Below are positions 50,354-58,953 of a stretch of 64,000 nucleotides of DNA, in pieces (within the stretch, counting starts at the first letter, position 1; each line of letters begins with the position of its first letter). The translations under genes were made by a program, and so were the position numbers. The notes under the pieces were generated by a model. It ran no database searches. It was given only the letters and a program-made list of their open reading frames with translations, and was not told the DNA's origin. Origin of the DNA: Caballeronia sp. INDeC2 (GTDB taxonomy: Bacteria; Pseudomonadota; Gammaproteobacteria; Burkholderiales; Burkholderiaceae); NCBI RefSeq assembly GCF_023631325.1, contig NZ_JALQDG010000003.1, forward strand, positions 744,001 through 808,000, given 5' to 3'.

Positions 50354-50588
50354 GCGCAAGAGCGGCAAGACGATGGATCGCGCGCCGTCGCAAGGCGGCT
50401 GGCGCGGCATTGTCGGAAGTTTCAGGGCGTCGCCGCTTCGGTGGCGGCGCGCATGGAAGGCGGCGGTTCTTCACCGAGCCGTCCGCACATAAGTGGAGCG
50501 TGGGTTTCGAAGGGCGGGAAGGGATTCGTAGGCAGCATCGACGGATCAGCCGCACACCCATGACCATCTAATAAACTGGAGTTGTTTC
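50354..50588 (+). promoter_or_regulatory. 235-bp infC-rpmI spacer, possible L20 operator
   Basis: No gene seen. In enterobacteria the infC-rpmI spacer holds an mRNA pseudoknot bound by L20, which represses rpmI-rplT. The position and length here allow the same, but I could not verify the fold by eye. Confidence 0.3.
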
Positions 50589-50786
50589 ATGCCGAAGATG
50601 AAGACCAAGAAGAGTGCTGCAAAGCGCTTCGTGGTGCGTCCGGGCGGTACCGTCAAGCGCGGTCAGGCCTTCAAGCGCCACATTCTTACCAAGAAAACCA
50701 CCAAAAACAAACGCCATTTGCGTGGCTCGACGGCCGTTCATGATTCCGATCTGAACTCCGTCCGCGCAATGTTGCCGTTCGCTTAA
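50589..50786 (+). CDS. rpmI: 50S ribosomal protein L35
   Basis: The 65-residue bL35 protein of the large ribosomal subunit. '[20 protein letters not shown]' and the basic '[19 protein letters not shown]' are family hallmarks. It precedes rplT by 26 bp, the universal rpmI-rplT pair. Confidence 0.96.
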   Translation: MPKMKTKKSAAKRFVVRPGGTVKRGQAFKRHILTKKTTKNKRHLRGSTAVHDSDLNSVRAMLPFA

Positions 50787-50812
50787 CCTCAACAAACTCA
50801 TAGGAGCGCAAC

Positions 50813-51172
50813 ATGCCTCGAGTAAAACGTGGGGTTACCGCACGGGCCCGTCACAAGAAGATCATCCGTCTGGCCAAGGGTTACCGCGGCCGTCGCAATA
50901 ACGTCTATCGCATCGCCAAGCAGGCGGTCATGCGCGCAGGGCAGTACGCCTATCGCGATCGCCGCAACAAGAAGCGTGTGTTCCGCGCACTGTGGATCAC
51001 GCGTATCAACGCGGCGGTGCGTCAGCACGACATGACCTACAGCGTGTTCATCAACGGCCTGAAGAAGGCGTCGATCGAACTCGACCGCAAGGTTCTGGCT
51101 GACATGGCTGTGTTCGACAAGGCTGCTTTTGCTGCGATCGTGAAGCAGGTGAAAGCCGCCGTTGCAGCCTAA
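50813..51172 (+). CDS. rplT: 50S ribosomal protein L20
   Basis: The 119-residue bL20 protein, an early-assembly 23S rRNA-binding protein and, in E. coli, repressor of rpmI-rplT. The long basic N-terminal helix ('[20 protein letters not shown]', '[20 protein letters not shown]') and the globular C-domain ('[20 protein letters not shown]') are complete. A strong terminator follows. Confidence 0.96.
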   Translation: MPRVKRGVTARARHKKIIRLAKGYRGRRNNVYRIAKQAVMRAGQYAYRDRRNKKRVFRALWITRINAAVRQHDMTYSVFINGLKKASIELDRKVLADMAVFDKAAFAAIVKQVKAAVAA

Positions 51173-51238
51173 TTGCGAAATTAGTACTGCGTGGTTCGCC
51201 TCTTCGTCGCCGGGTCGTTGACGGCGGCGGAAGGCAGA

Positions 51239-51267
51239 AAACGGGGCTCTCACCGAGCCCCGTTTTT
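51239..51267 (+). terminator. Intrinsic terminator between rplT and pheS
   Basis: AAACGGGGCTC (51239-51249) pairs perfectly with GAGCCCCGTTT (51255-51265), 5-nt loop, followed by a T run. It would reduce read-through from the ribosomal genes into pheST, so pheST may be attenuated or have its own promoter. Confidence 0.85.
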
Positions 51268-51278
51268 GTTGGTCGGAC

Positions 51279-51335
51279 GGTTTTGCTTATCCACGCGCCT
51301 GGCACGCGCATCGAGAAGCGTGGATTAGCAAAACC
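51279..51335 (+). repeat. 18-bp inverted repeat in the pheS leader
   Basis: 51279-51296 is complementary to 51318-51335 at 17 of 18 positions, around a 21-nt loop. The outer arm is GGTTTTGC/GCAAAACC and the inner arm TCCACGC/GCGTGGA. No T run follows, so it is not a terminator. It lies 39 nt before the pheS start and 11 nt after the terminator. Confidence 0.7.
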
Positions 51336-51374
51336 GAACCTCAGTTTGTATTTCGACGTTAAAAGATGGGATCA

Positions 51375-52388
51375 ATGGATCTGGACCAGATTGTCGCCGA
51401 CGCGAAAAGCGCCTTTGAACACGCCACCGATACCACCACGCTCGAAAACGAGAAGGCCCGGTTTCTCGGCAAGTCCGGCGCGCTGACCGAATTGCTGAAG
51501 GGATTGGGCAAGCTCGATCCGGAAGCGAAGAAGGCCGAAGGCGCGCGCATCAATCAGGCGAAGCAGCAGGTCGAAGCCGCGCTCAACGCGCGCCGTCAGG
51601 CGCTCGCGGACGCGTTGCTGAACCAGCGTCTCGCGGCGGAAGCCATCGACGTTACGCTGCCGGGACGCGGCGCGGGCGCGGGCACGCTGCACCCCGTGAT
51701 GCGCACGTGGGAGCGCGTGGAGCAGGTGTTCCGCACGATCGGCTTCGACGTCGCCGACGGTCCCGAGATCGAAACCGACTGGTACAACTTCACCGCGCTG
51801 AACAGCCCGGAGAACCATCCGGCGCGCTCGATGCAGGACACGTTCTACGTCGACGGCCGTGACGGCGATGGCCGGCCGCTCTTGCTTCGCACACACACGA
51901 GTCCGATGCAGGTGCGCTATGCACGCATGAACAAGCCGCCGATCAAGGTGATCGTGCCGGGCCGCACGTATCGCGTCGACAGCGACGCCACGCACTCGCC
52001 GATGTTCAACCAGGTCGAAGGCCTGTGGATCGAAGAGAACATTAGCTTCGCGGATCTGAAGGGCGTCTACACTGATTTCCTCAAGAAGTTTTTCGAGCGC
52101 GACGACATTCTCGTGCGCTTCCGTCCGTCGTATTTTCCGTTCACGGAGCCGTCAGCCGAAATCGACATGATGTTCGAGCATGGCAAGAACGCGGGCAAAT
52201 GGCTGGAAATCTCCGGCTCGGGTCAGGTGCATCCGAGTGTCATCCGCAACATGGGCCTCGATCCTGAGCGCTATATCGGCTTCGCGTTCGGAAGCGGGCT
52301 CGAGCGCCTGACGATGCTGCGCTACGGCGTGCAGGATCTGCGTCTGTTTTTCGAGAACGATCTGCGTTTCCTGCGCCAGTTCGCGTAA
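51375..52388 (+). CDS. pheS: Phenylalanyl-tRNA synthetase alpha subunit
   Basis: The 337-residue catalytic alpha subunit of the (alpha-beta)2 enzyme that charges tRNA-Phe. An N-terminal coiled coil (about 1-80) is followed by the class II core: '[28 protein letters not shown]' (motif 1 region), '[21 protein letters not shown]' (motif 2) and '[17 protein letters not shown]' (motif 3). ATG 51375 ([10 protein letters not shown]) is the usual family start; an in-frame ATG lies nine bases upstream. pheT follows after 79 bp. Confidence 0.94.
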   Translation: MDLDQIVADAKSAFEHATDTTTLENEKARFLGKSGALTELLKGLGKLDPEAKKAEGARINQAKQQVEAALNARRQALADALLNQRLAAEAIDVTLPGRGAGAGTLHPVMRTWERVEQVFRTIGFDVADGPEIETDWYNFTALNSPENHPARSMQDTFYVDGRDGDGRPLLLRTHTSPMQVRYARMNKPPIKVIVPGRTYRVDSDATHSPMFNQVEGLWIEENISFADLKGVYTDFLKKFFERDDILVRFRPSYFPFTEPSAEIDMMFEHGKNAGKWLEISGSGQVHPSVIRNMGLDPERYIGFAFGSGLERLTMLRYGVQDLRLFFENDLRFLRQFA

Positions 52389-52467
52389 AGCGGCGGCCTT
52401 GCCTGCGACGTTCGGCGCTCGAACGAGAAGCCGAACGAGACTCCAAACATTTCGAACGTAGACACAC

Positions 52468-54900
52468 ATGCAATTCCCAGAATCCTGGCTCCGCAGTTTC
52501 GTCGATCCCAAGCTTTCCACCGACGAACTCGCGCACGCGCTGACGATGGCCGGTCTCGAAGTCGAAGACCTGCGCCCGGTCGCGCCGCCGACCACGAAGA
52601 TCGTCGTCGGGCAGGTGCTCGAAGTCGCCAAGCATCCGAATGCCGACAAGCTCAATGTCTGTCAGGTCGACGCCGGCACGGGCGAACAGTTGAACATCGT
52701 GTGCGGCGCGCCGAACGTGTCGCCGGGTATCAAGGTGCCGGTAGCGCTCATCGGCGCGGTGCTGCCGCCGGCCGAGGCGGGCGGCGAGCCGTTCGCGATC
52801 AAGCCGACGAAGCTGCGTGGTGTCGATAGCCAGGGCATGTTGTGCTCGGCGCGCGAGCTGAAGTTGTCGGAGGATCACAGCGGTCTGCTGATCCTGTCCT
52901 CCGATGCGAAGGTCGGCCAGGATATTCGCGAGGCGCTCAACCTCGACGACACCGTGTTCGAAATCAAGCTCACACCGAACAAGGCGGATTGCCTATCGGT
53001 GTTCGGCGTCGCGCGCGAGACTGCCGCGATCACCGGCGCGCCGCTGAAGCAACTGGACATGCCCGCGGTCGAAACGAAGCTCGACGAAAAGCTGCCCGTG
53101 AAGATCATGGCGCCCGATCTGTGCGGCCGCTTCTCCGGCCGCGTGATCCGCGGCGTGAACGCGCACGCGAAGACGCCGCAATGGATGGTCGAGCGCCTCG
53201 AGCGCGCGGGCCAGCGCAGCATCTCCGCGCTCGTCGATATCTCCAATTACGTGATGCTCGAACTCGGCCGTCCGTCGCACGTGTTCGATCTCGACAAGAT
53301 CCACGGCGCGATGGAAGTGCGCTGGGGCAAGAAGGGCGAGTCGCTGAAGCTCCTGAACGGCAATACCATCGAGGTCGATGAAACCGTCGGCGTGATCGCG
53401 GACGATCACCATCTCGAAAGCCTCGCGGGCATCATGGGCGGCGACAGCACCGCCGTGTCGCTCGACACGACCAACATCTATCTCGAAGCCGCGTTCTGGT
53501 GGCCGGACGCGATTCGCGGCCGCGCGCGCAAGTACAACTTCTCGACCGATGCGGCGCATCGCTTCGAGCGCGGCGTCGATTACTCGACGACCGTCGAGCA
53601 CATCGAACGCATCTCGCGCCTGATCCTTGACATCTGCGGCGGCGAAGCCGGCCCGGTCGACGATCAGATCGTCAACGTGCCCGAGCGCAATCCGGTGTCG
53701 ATGCGCGTGTCGCGCGCGCATCGCATCATCGGCGTGGAGATCGGCGCAGAAGAGATCGCGCAGATCTTCACGCGCCTGAACCTCGCGTTCGAGCGCGACG
53801 GCGATACTTTCAAGGTCACGCCGCCGCCGTATCGCTTCGATATCGAGATCGAGGAAGACCTGATCGAGGAAGTCGCGCGCATCTACGGCTTCGAGAAGAT
53901 TCCGGCGCGTCCGCCGATCGCGCGCAGCGAGATGCGCATCACCAACGAAACGAAGCGCTCGATCCACACGCTGCGTCATGAAGTGGCCGCGCGCGATTAC
54001 TCGGAAACGGTGAACTTCAGTTTCGTCGATGCCGAGTGGGAGAAGGATTTCGCCGGCAACGACAACCCGATCAAGCTGCTCAACCCGATCGCGAGCCAGC
54101 TCTCGGTCATGCGCACGACCACATTTGGCAGCCTGATCGAAGTGCTGCGCTACAACCTGAACCGTCGCGCGGACCGCATTCGCGTGTTCGAGGCGGGTCG
54201 CGTGTTTCATCGCGATACAACGGTGAAGGCGGGCGAACTGGCGGTCGAAGGCTTCGCGCAGCCGAAGATGATCGGCGGCCTCGCGTACGGTCCGGTGATC
54301 GACGAGCAGTGGGGCGCGGCTTCGCGCAATGTCGACTTCTTCGATGTGAAGGGCGACGTCGAAGCGCTTTTCGCGCCGGTCGTGCCGCGCTTCATGAAGG
54401 CGGAGCATCCGGCGCTGCACCCCGGGCGCAGCGCGCGCATCGAAGTGGCGGGGCGCGCGGTCGGCTGGATCGGTGAGTTGCATCCGCGCTGGCTGCAAAA
54501 ATACGACCTGCCGAACGCGCCGATCCTCTTCGAAATCGATGCCGACGCATTGATGGATCGCGCGTTGCCGGCGCCGTCGGAAGTGTCGAAATTCCCGCCC
54601 GTGCGGCGCGATATCGCGATTGTCGTGGATCAACACGTGCCGGTTCAGGCGCTGCTCGACGAGCTCGAAAATGCCCGCTCGGAGGCCGCTTGCAGGCACG
54701 TCACGAGGGTTGCGCTTTTCGATGAATTTCGTCCAAAATCAAATACTTCCGGCGGCTTGGGAGAGCATGAGAAAAGTCTTGCCTTCCGTGTAACGTTGCA
54801 AGATACTGGCGGCACGCTTCAGGACGAAACGGTCGATACGGCCATCAAAACGCTGGTGGATCGCCTGGCTCGAGTACACGGCGCGCGGTTACGCGGATAG
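52468..54900 (+). CDS. pheT: Phenylalanyl-tRNA synthetase beta subunit
   Basis: The 810-residue beta subunit, responsible for tRNA binding and for editing mischarged tyrosine. In order it has the EMAP-like tRNA-binding domain (about 40-150), B3/B4 editing domain (about 210-390), B5 (about 400-475), a class II-like core, and the C-terminal FDX-ACB anticodon-binding domain (about 715-810, starting '[17 protein letters not shown]'). Length is standard (about 800). ihfA follows 65 bp later. Confidence 0.95.
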   Translation: MQFPESWLRSFVDPKLSTDELAHALTMAGLEVEDLRPVAPPTTKIVVGQVLEVAKHPNADKLNVCQVDAGTGEQLNIVCGAPNVSPGIKVPVALIGAVLPPAEAGGEPFAIKPTKLRGVDSQGMLCSARELKLSEDHSGLLILSSDAKVGQDIREALNLDDTVFEIKLTPNKADCLSVFGVARETAAITGAPLKQLDMPAVETKLDEKLPVKIMAPDLCGRFSGRVIRGVNAHAKTPQWMVERLERAGQRSISALVDISNYVMLELGRPSHVFDLDKIHGAMEVRWGKKGESLKLLNGNTIEVDETVGVIADDHHLESLAGIMGGDSTAVSLDTTNIYLEAAFWWPDAIRGRARKYNFSTDAAHRFERGVDYSTTVEHIERISRLILDICGGEAGPVDDQIVNVPERNPVSMRVSRAHRIIGVEIGAEEIAQIFTRLNLAFERDGDTFKVTPPPYRFDIEIEEDLIEEVARIYGFEKIPARPPIARSEMRITNETKRSIHTLRHEVAARDYSETVNFSFVDAEWEKDFAGNDNPIKLLNPIASQLSVMRTTTFGSLIEVLRYNLNRRADRIRVFEAGRVFHRDTTVKAGELAVEGFAQPKMIGGLAYGPVIDEQWGAASRNVDFFDVKGDVEALFAPVVPRFMKAEHPALHPGRSARIEVAGRAVGWIGELHPRWLQKYDLPNAPILFEIDADALMDRALPAPSEVSKFPPVRRDIAIVVDQHVPVQALLDELENARSEAACRHVTRVALFDEFRPKSNTSGGLGEHEKSLAFRVTLQDTGGTLQDETVDTAIKTLVDRLARVHGARLRG

Positions 54901-54965
54901 CCTGCAGTTGGCCCTTTCCGTCTCAATCGCCAAGTCTTCAATGTGGCAAGCGCCGTTCTACCGAT

Positions 54966-55370
54966 ATGAACCAAATGAACTCGAGTGATTTCGAAGCCCT
55001 TCTTTCGGCGCAGCGTAGCGCCATGACCCGAGATACCCCGACCTCGAGCGCATCCGCCGACACGCCGACGCTCACCAAAGCCGAACTGGCGGAGATGCTG
55101 TTCGACCATGTCGGTCTGAACAAGCGCGAAGCCAAAGACATGGTCGAAGCCTTCTTCGAAGTCATCCGCGATGCGCTGGAGAGCGGCGAGAGCGTCAAGC
55201 TCTCAGGCTTCGGCAATTTCCAGTTGCGCGACAAGCCTCAGCGTCCGGGCCGCAATCCAAAGACCGGCGAGGCCATTCCTATCGCCGCGCGGCGGGTCGT
55301 CACGTTTCATGCAAGTCAGAAGCTGAAGGCGCTGGTCGAAACGGGAGCGGAGACCGATCTCGCTCGCTGA
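54966..55370 (+). CDS. ihfA: Integration host factor alpha subunit
   Basis: A 134-residue DNA-bending protein that pairs with IhfB and acts in recombination, replication and sigma-54 transcription. The HU-family core runs from '[20 protein letters not shown]' to '[21 protein letters not shown]', with the intercalating Pro in 'RNPKTG'. An N-terminal extension of about 35 residues precedes the core, longer than in E. coli (99 aa) but usual in Burkholderia. pheST-ihfA linkage is conserved widely. Confidence 0.94.
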   Translation: MNQMNSSDFEALLSAQRSAMTRDTPTSSASADTPTLTKAELAEMLFDHVGLNKREAKDMVEAFFEVIRDALESGESVKLSGFGNFQLRDKPQRPGRNPKTGEAIPIAARRVVTFHASQKLKALVETGAETDLAR

Positions 55371-55456
55371 TGTTCCGGCGGCGCGAAATGATCCGCGCCG
55401 CGCTGCATGACCACCGCGCTTCAATCGACATCACTTATAACGATGGTTGATCGACG

Positions 55457-55837
55457 ATGGAAAAAGTCGTCTTGCCTCCGATCCCCGCCAAGCGTTACTT
55501 CACGATTGGCGAAGTCAGCGAGTTGTGCGGCGTCAAGCCTCACGTGCTGCGCTATTGGGAGCAGGAGTTCACGCAACTGAGGCCGGTCAAGCGGCGGGGC
55601 AATCGCCGCTACTATCAGCATCACGAAGTCTTGCTGATCCGGCGCATTCGGGAGTTGCTGTACGAACAGGGCTTCACGATCAACGGCGCGCGCAACCGGC
55701 TCGATTCACAGGGACGCGCGATCGACGACGACGCCGAGATGGACGAAGCGCAGGGATCGGCGCAAGCGCAACCGGGCGTCGATGTCGACCAGCTCCGCAA
55801 AGACATTCTTCAGGTGATCGACCTCTTGGGCGGATAA
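55457..55837 (+). CDS. MerR-family transcriptional regulator
   Basis: A 126-residue MerR-type protein. The N-terminal winged HTH ('FTIGEVSELCGVKPHVLRYWEQEF' region, about 15-80) is complete. The short C-terminal tail lacks metal-binding cysteines, so no metal effector is expected. This small MerR regularly follows ihfA in beta- and gamma-proteobacteria; its targets are unknown. A terminator with a UUCG tetraloop follows. Confidence 0.91.
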   Translation: MEKVVLPPIPAKRYFTIGEVSELCGVKPHVLRYWEQEFTQLRPVKRRGNRRYYQHHEVLLIRRIRELLYEQGFTINGARNRLDSQGRAIDDDAEMDEAQGSAQAQPGVDVDQLRKDILQVIDLLGG

Positions 55838-55861
55838 GCGCCGCCGCGATCCATTGCATCC

Positions 55862-55888
55862 TGCCGCGATTCGTCGCGGCATTTTTTT
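55862..55888 (+). terminator. Terminator of the thrS-merR block
   Basis: TGCCGCGA (55862-55869), TTCG tetraloop, TCGCGGCA (55874-55881), then seven T. Confidence 0.9.
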
Positions 55889-56008
55889 CGTCCGATCGAT
55901 GAGCGCTGCCCGCTGCCCGCAACGGCAGTAGCATGGTTGCTTGCTCTTTCCTCGTCGCCGCGTGAGGCTCGCTCGCCGCGGCTTTAAAACATCGATTCAG
56001 GAGGGCTT

Positions 56009-56608
56009 ATGCGAGTGTTGCTCGTTGGCGCAACTGGCACGTTGGGCACGGAGATCAAACGGATTCTAGAGCCCGGGCACGAAGTGATCACCGCGAGCCG
56101 CAATGGCTCGGACGTAGCCGTCGATTTGTCGGACAAGGCGAGCATCGTCGCAATGTACGAGCAGGTCGGGAAGGTCGGCGCTGTCGTGTGTGTCGGCGGC
56201 GCTGCGAAGTTCGCGCCGCTCGACGCGCTCGCCGATGACGACTATGCCTTCAGCGTCGCGAACAAGCTCATGGGGCAGGTGAATCTCGTGCGCTGCGCGA
56301 TCGGTCACGTTGATGAAGGCGGATCCGTCACGCTGACGAGCGGCACGCTGGCTCAAGAGCCGATGGTCGGCAGCGCGGCGGTGAGCCTCGTGAACGCGGG
56401 CGTCGAAGGGTTCGTGCGCGCGGCCGCGCTCGAATTGCAGGGCAAGTTGCGTGTGAACGTCGTGAGTCCGGGCTGGGTGTCGGAAACCTTGGTCTCGATG
56501 GGCAAGGACGGGTCGCAGGGCATCGCGGCCGCGGAAGTCGCGAAGGTGTACAAGCGCGTCGTCGACGAGACGGTGACGGGGCAGACGCTGCCCGCAGCTA
56601 AGACTTGA
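56009..56608 (+). CDS. Short-chain dehydrogenase (199 aa)
   Basis: A compact SDR-fold protein. The cofactor loop is 'LVGATGTLGTEI' (GxxGxxG), with 'TASRNG' after beta 2 suggesting NADPH. 'VTLTSGTLAQEP' and 'SLVNAGVEGFVRAAALEL' hold the active-site region. The canonical YxxxK is altered: the tyrosine position is occupied by a Leu/Val-Asn segment, so catalysis is uncertain. Such ~200-residue atypical SDRs are common; role unknown. Strong AGGAGGG lies upstream. Confidence 0.87.
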   Translation: MRVLLVGATGTLGTEIKRILEPGHEVITASRNGSDVAVDLSDKASIVAMYEQVGKVGAVVCVGGAAKFAPLDALADDDYAFSVANKLMGQVNLVRCAIGHVDEGGSVTLTSGTLAQEPMVGSAAVSLVNAGVEGFVRAAALELQGKLRVNVVSPGWVSETLVSMGKDGSQGIAAAEVAKVYKRVVDETVTGQTLPAAKT

Positions 56609-56954
56609 TGCCCGCGCGAAAGCGCCGCTTCGGGCCGACCGTCGCCTCGGATCGCGACGCGGGCATCGTCACATTGATCGACCAATACACGATGCTCGGC
56701 CCGACGCCCCATGGCGGATAGATGCGCCAGTCGTCGACGCCGTGATGGAAGAAGTAGAGCGCGAAGCATCGGCCTGGTTTGGTTGCGCTCACGCACACAT
56801 AGCGGCTGCCGCCAGGATAGATGCGCCCGAAGCGCGTGACGCGCGCGCGGCTCGTAGGGCCGAACCATCGGGCGACTTCCGCATGCAGGGCGGAAAAGGG
56901 TCGACCGGACAGGGTACGCCGCTGTTGCGCGGACATCGAGACAGGCAAAGGCAT
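56598..56954 (-). CDS. Hypothetical protein (118 aa)
   Basis: A 118-residue basic protein with no recognised domain. It has aromatic-rich stretches ('CFALYFFHHGVDDWRIYPPW') and no signal peptide. ATG at 56954 has AAGGAA upstream; longer in-frame extension reaches 57011. Convergent with the SDR gene, overlapping it by 11 bp. It lies between host genes and the att site, so origin (host or old mobile DNA) is open. Confidence 0.65.
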   Translation of the reverse strand: MPLPVSMSAQQRRTLSGRPFSALHAEVARWFGPTSRARVTRFGRIYPGGSRYVCVSATKPGRCFALYFFHHGVDDWRIYPPWGVGPSIVYWSINVTMPASRSEATVGPKRRFRAGIKS

Positions 56955-57079
56955 GGGGCGCCGTTCCTTATGTGTCACCTTAAGATTAGGGCTTAAATCA
57001 CTGACACACAAGTGTTTTTTCTGTTTTAACGTCTGAATAAAGACGCTCGGGCGCTTGTCGTCCGCCCGACAGACTGGCG

Positions 57080-57334
57080 TCAGACGTTCATACCCATCAT
57101 GACCGTTGCGTTGGTCGAGCTCTCGTCTTCGGCGCGGACTTTGAGCATTGCGTCGGCGACGCGGTAGTAGAGTTGCGCGCGCTCTTCGAGAAGCGCGGGT
57201 GACGCGTCGCTGGGAAGTGTTTCGCGGGCCATGTCGGCAGCTAAAGCCTGGCCCGCGAAGTAGTCGCGCAATGACATGCCGTAGTTGCTGTTGCCGGGAA
57301 ATGCACGCGGGTTGTTGAGCTTGTTATATGCCAT
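57080..57334 (-). CDS. Small phage-type conserved protein (84 aa)
   Basis: An 84-residue protein with 'GMSLRDYFAGQAL' in the N-terminal half and 'YYRVADAMLKVRA' in the C-terminal half. That combination is typical of a small conserved protein seen in many prophages ('G-M-(S/T)-L-R-D-Y-F-A' plus '(Y)-x-(I/V)-A-D-A-M-L'); function unknown. It lies left of the tRNA-Pro fragment, that is outside the main element as I define it. It may be a relic of another insertion or mark that the boundary is more complex. Confidence 0.7.
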   Translation of the reverse strand: MAYNKLNNPRAFPGNSNYGMSLRDYFAGQALAADMARETLPSDASPALLEERAQLYYRVADAMLKVRAEDESSTNATVMMGMNV

Positions 57335-57376
57335 TGTTTTGCTCGTTTCATCGATACGGCGGCGTTCGATGGGCCA

Positions 57377-57414
57377 AAGAAAAAAGGCTCTCCGGCCGAA
57401 GCCGGAGAGCCTTT
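57377..57414 (-). terminator. Terminator belonging to the disrupted tRNA-Pro gene
   Basis: 57383-57396 pairs perfectly with 57401-57414 (14 bp) around a CGAA/TTCG tetraloop. On the minus strand it ends in a T run. It lies six bases after the CCA end of the tRNA fragment. Confidence 0.85.
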
Positions 57415-57420
57415 GAATTC

Positions 57421-57448
57421 TGGTCGGGGCGAGAGGATTTGAACCTCC
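57421..57448 (-). repeat. attL: 3' fragment of tRNA-Pro
   Basis: Reading the minus strand, GGAGG-TTCAAAT-CCTCT is a T-arm followed by CGCCCCG, A and CCA. This is exactly the 3' end of a proline tRNA whose acceptor would start CGGGGCG. The expected D-arm, anticodon arm and 5' acceptor are absent upstream, where unrelated sequence begins. Such a leftover 3' end with its terminator is the classic scar of integrase-mediated insertion into a tRNA gene. The intact copy should be at the other end of the element, beyond 64000. Confidence 0.8.
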
Positions 57449-57727
57449 TCGAACCTACCGTGAAATAAGGCTTCGCGGGCAGTGTGCTAGTGCGAACCGC
57501 CGGGCTAATTGACACAGTGCGGCGCGAGTGTAACACAGAGTACGTTGTCATCGACGAGTCCGCCTTTTGCCCCGTCGCAATGAACGCGGACGGACGCATT
57601 GAGGTGTAACCGTACGGGCTTACCAGCGGTCGCTAACGTCAAAAAGGATTGGACAGCAGCATTGTTATTCTGAACAATTTCAGGCCTTACCGAATTCCGA
57701 TTCGCCAGACGATTTCTTGGAACGACT
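57449..57727. other. 279-bp gap between attL and the first element gene
   Basis: I see no convincing gene. Minus-strand open frames here have no family match. The region probably holds the promoter of the gene at 57728; base composition drops toward AT after about 57640. Confidence 0.4.
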
Positions 57728-58531
57728 ATGCCATCCAATCTCGATCGATTCAAAACTGACCTGCATGACCTCATCCAGCGTGGCGACGAGTTAGCGGTCT
57801 CACTCCAGCTTAAATGCCTTCCTTCTCAATTCAAGGAAACTGTAAAAAAGCAATTAAAAGACAAAACTGAGGAGTTCATTAAAAACCTTCCTTCGTTCGA
57901 TGCTGAATATCAGCGTTGGTACTCGGAAGGTCTTAGTTTTCTGCGTCAAGTTTTACCGGATCGGGTATTGGACTTCTGTCGGCATTATGAGAAGCCGAAA
58001 GGCCGTAAGGACATTACCTCCGAGAGCTACAGAGTCGAGGACGCGCTGCAAGGTCTTACTGTCAACCGTGGTTCCCAGAAGGTGGTGGGATTGGAAGCGG
58101 CCATACCGCACTATCAGCAACAACTCGCGATCATCAAGGCTGCAGCCGCCCGGTTTGAGAGTTCTTTGTTCGATATTCGACAGATCGTCCAAGCCGATTT
58201 GATGGACTCGGAGTTAGAAGCTGCGGAGCATCTTGCCAAGTCGAAGTTTTATAGGGCGGCTGGTGCGGTCGCGGGTGTGGTGTTGGAGCGTCATCTCGGC
58301 GAAGTGTGCGCCAATAGGCAGATTACAATCTCAAAGAAAAATCCAACGATCGGAGATTTCAACGAAGCGCTGAAAGGCGGAGGAGTGATTGACATTCCCC
58401 AGTGGCGATTCGTTCAGCACCTCGCTGACATTCGCAATATCTGCGATCACGCAAAAACACCCGAGCCGACAGCCGAACAAGTTTTAGATTTATTGGCAGG
58501 CGTTAAAAAGACGATAAAAACCGTTTTCTAG
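57728..58531 (+). CDS. Unknown protein with HEPN-like Rx4H motif, att-adjacent cargo
   Basis: A 267-residue soluble protein, markedly more AT-rich than the host genes. The N-terminal half is charged and helical. The C-terminal ~100 residues ('AAGAVAGVVLERHLGEVCAN', then 'HLADIRNICDHAKTP') resemble HEPN-type helical domains as found in abortive-infection and toxin proteins. R-N-I-C-D-H fits the Rx4-6H ribonuclease motif. It is the only plus-strand gene of the element, alone beside the att site, where temperate phages often carry anti-phage genes. Family and function are not established; the RNase role is inference. Confidence 0.75.
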   Translation: MPSNLDRFKTDLHDLIQRGDELAVSLQLKCLPSQFKETVKKQLKDKTEEFIKNLPSFDAEYQRWYSEGLSFLRQVLPDRVLDFCRHYEKPKGRKDITSESYRVEDALQGLTVNRGSQKVVGLEAAIPHYQQQLAIIKAAAARFESSLFDIRQIVQADLMDSELEAAEHLAKSKFYRAAGAVAGVVLERHLGEVCANRQITISKKNPTIGDFNEALKGGGVIDIPQWRFVQHLADIRNICDHAKTPEPTAEQVLDLLAGVKKTIKTVF

Positions 58532-58619
58532 TACGAGCGTTCTCGCGAATGACGCCTTATGCGGTTGCGGCGGCTTTAGCTCGGAGCCGTTTGACCGCAT
58601 TCTCCACAACGCTTGCACC

Positions 58620-58910
58620 TCATGGGCCAGGGGCCGTGATGTAAGCGCTCTGCGCTTGTTTCAAGGCGAGAATCTTGGCGAGGCGTAGCGCGTCCACGCG
58701 GCTCCTCGTCTGGCGCATGGCGGCGATGAGTTGCGCCGTGCTCGCCGTGTTCCCCGCGATTAACTTGGCGTCTCTGCGGCCTTGTCGGCTCGCGTTGTCG
58801 CAGATTTTGCAGGTCGCTTTGACGCGGAGACGATGATCCGCTTTCGAGTAGAAATCCGACAGGGGTTTCGCCACGAGACAGCAAGTGCAGGTTTTCAAAA
58901 GGTTGCTCAT
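58620..58910 (-). CDS. Zinc-ribbon protein resembling the N-terminus of phage HNH nucleases
   Basis: A 96-residue protein. The N-terminal part has C-x2-C in 'CTCCLVAKPLSDFYSK' and a second C-x2-C in 'KATCKICDNASRQGRR', the zinc ribbon that begins endonuclease VII-like HNH proteins. The same ribbon pattern is seen in the HNH gene at 63010. The HNH part is missing; a helical tail replaces it. It may bind nucleic acid without cutting. ATG at 58910 is picked because the ribbon starts there. Confidence 0.7.
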   Translation of the reverse strand: MSNLLKTCTCCLVAKPLSDFYSKADHRLRVKATCKICDNASRQGRRDAKLIAGNTASTAQLIAAMRQTRSRVDALRLAKILALKQAQSAYITAPGP

Positions 58911-58953
58911 AGCGTTTCGGTCTGCCCGGTGTCTATCCGGGAATGGTTGTGAG

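Noticed and set aside
51239..51374. T-box riboswitch or pheM-like leader peptide for pheST
   Set aside because: No specifier/antiterminator pattern, and no short frame rich in Phe codons before the terminator.
57421..57500. A complete tRNA on the minus strand
   Set aside because: Only the T-arm, acceptor 3' strand and CCA are present; no CGGGGCG 5' strand, D-arm or anticodon arm can be folded from the adjoining bases.
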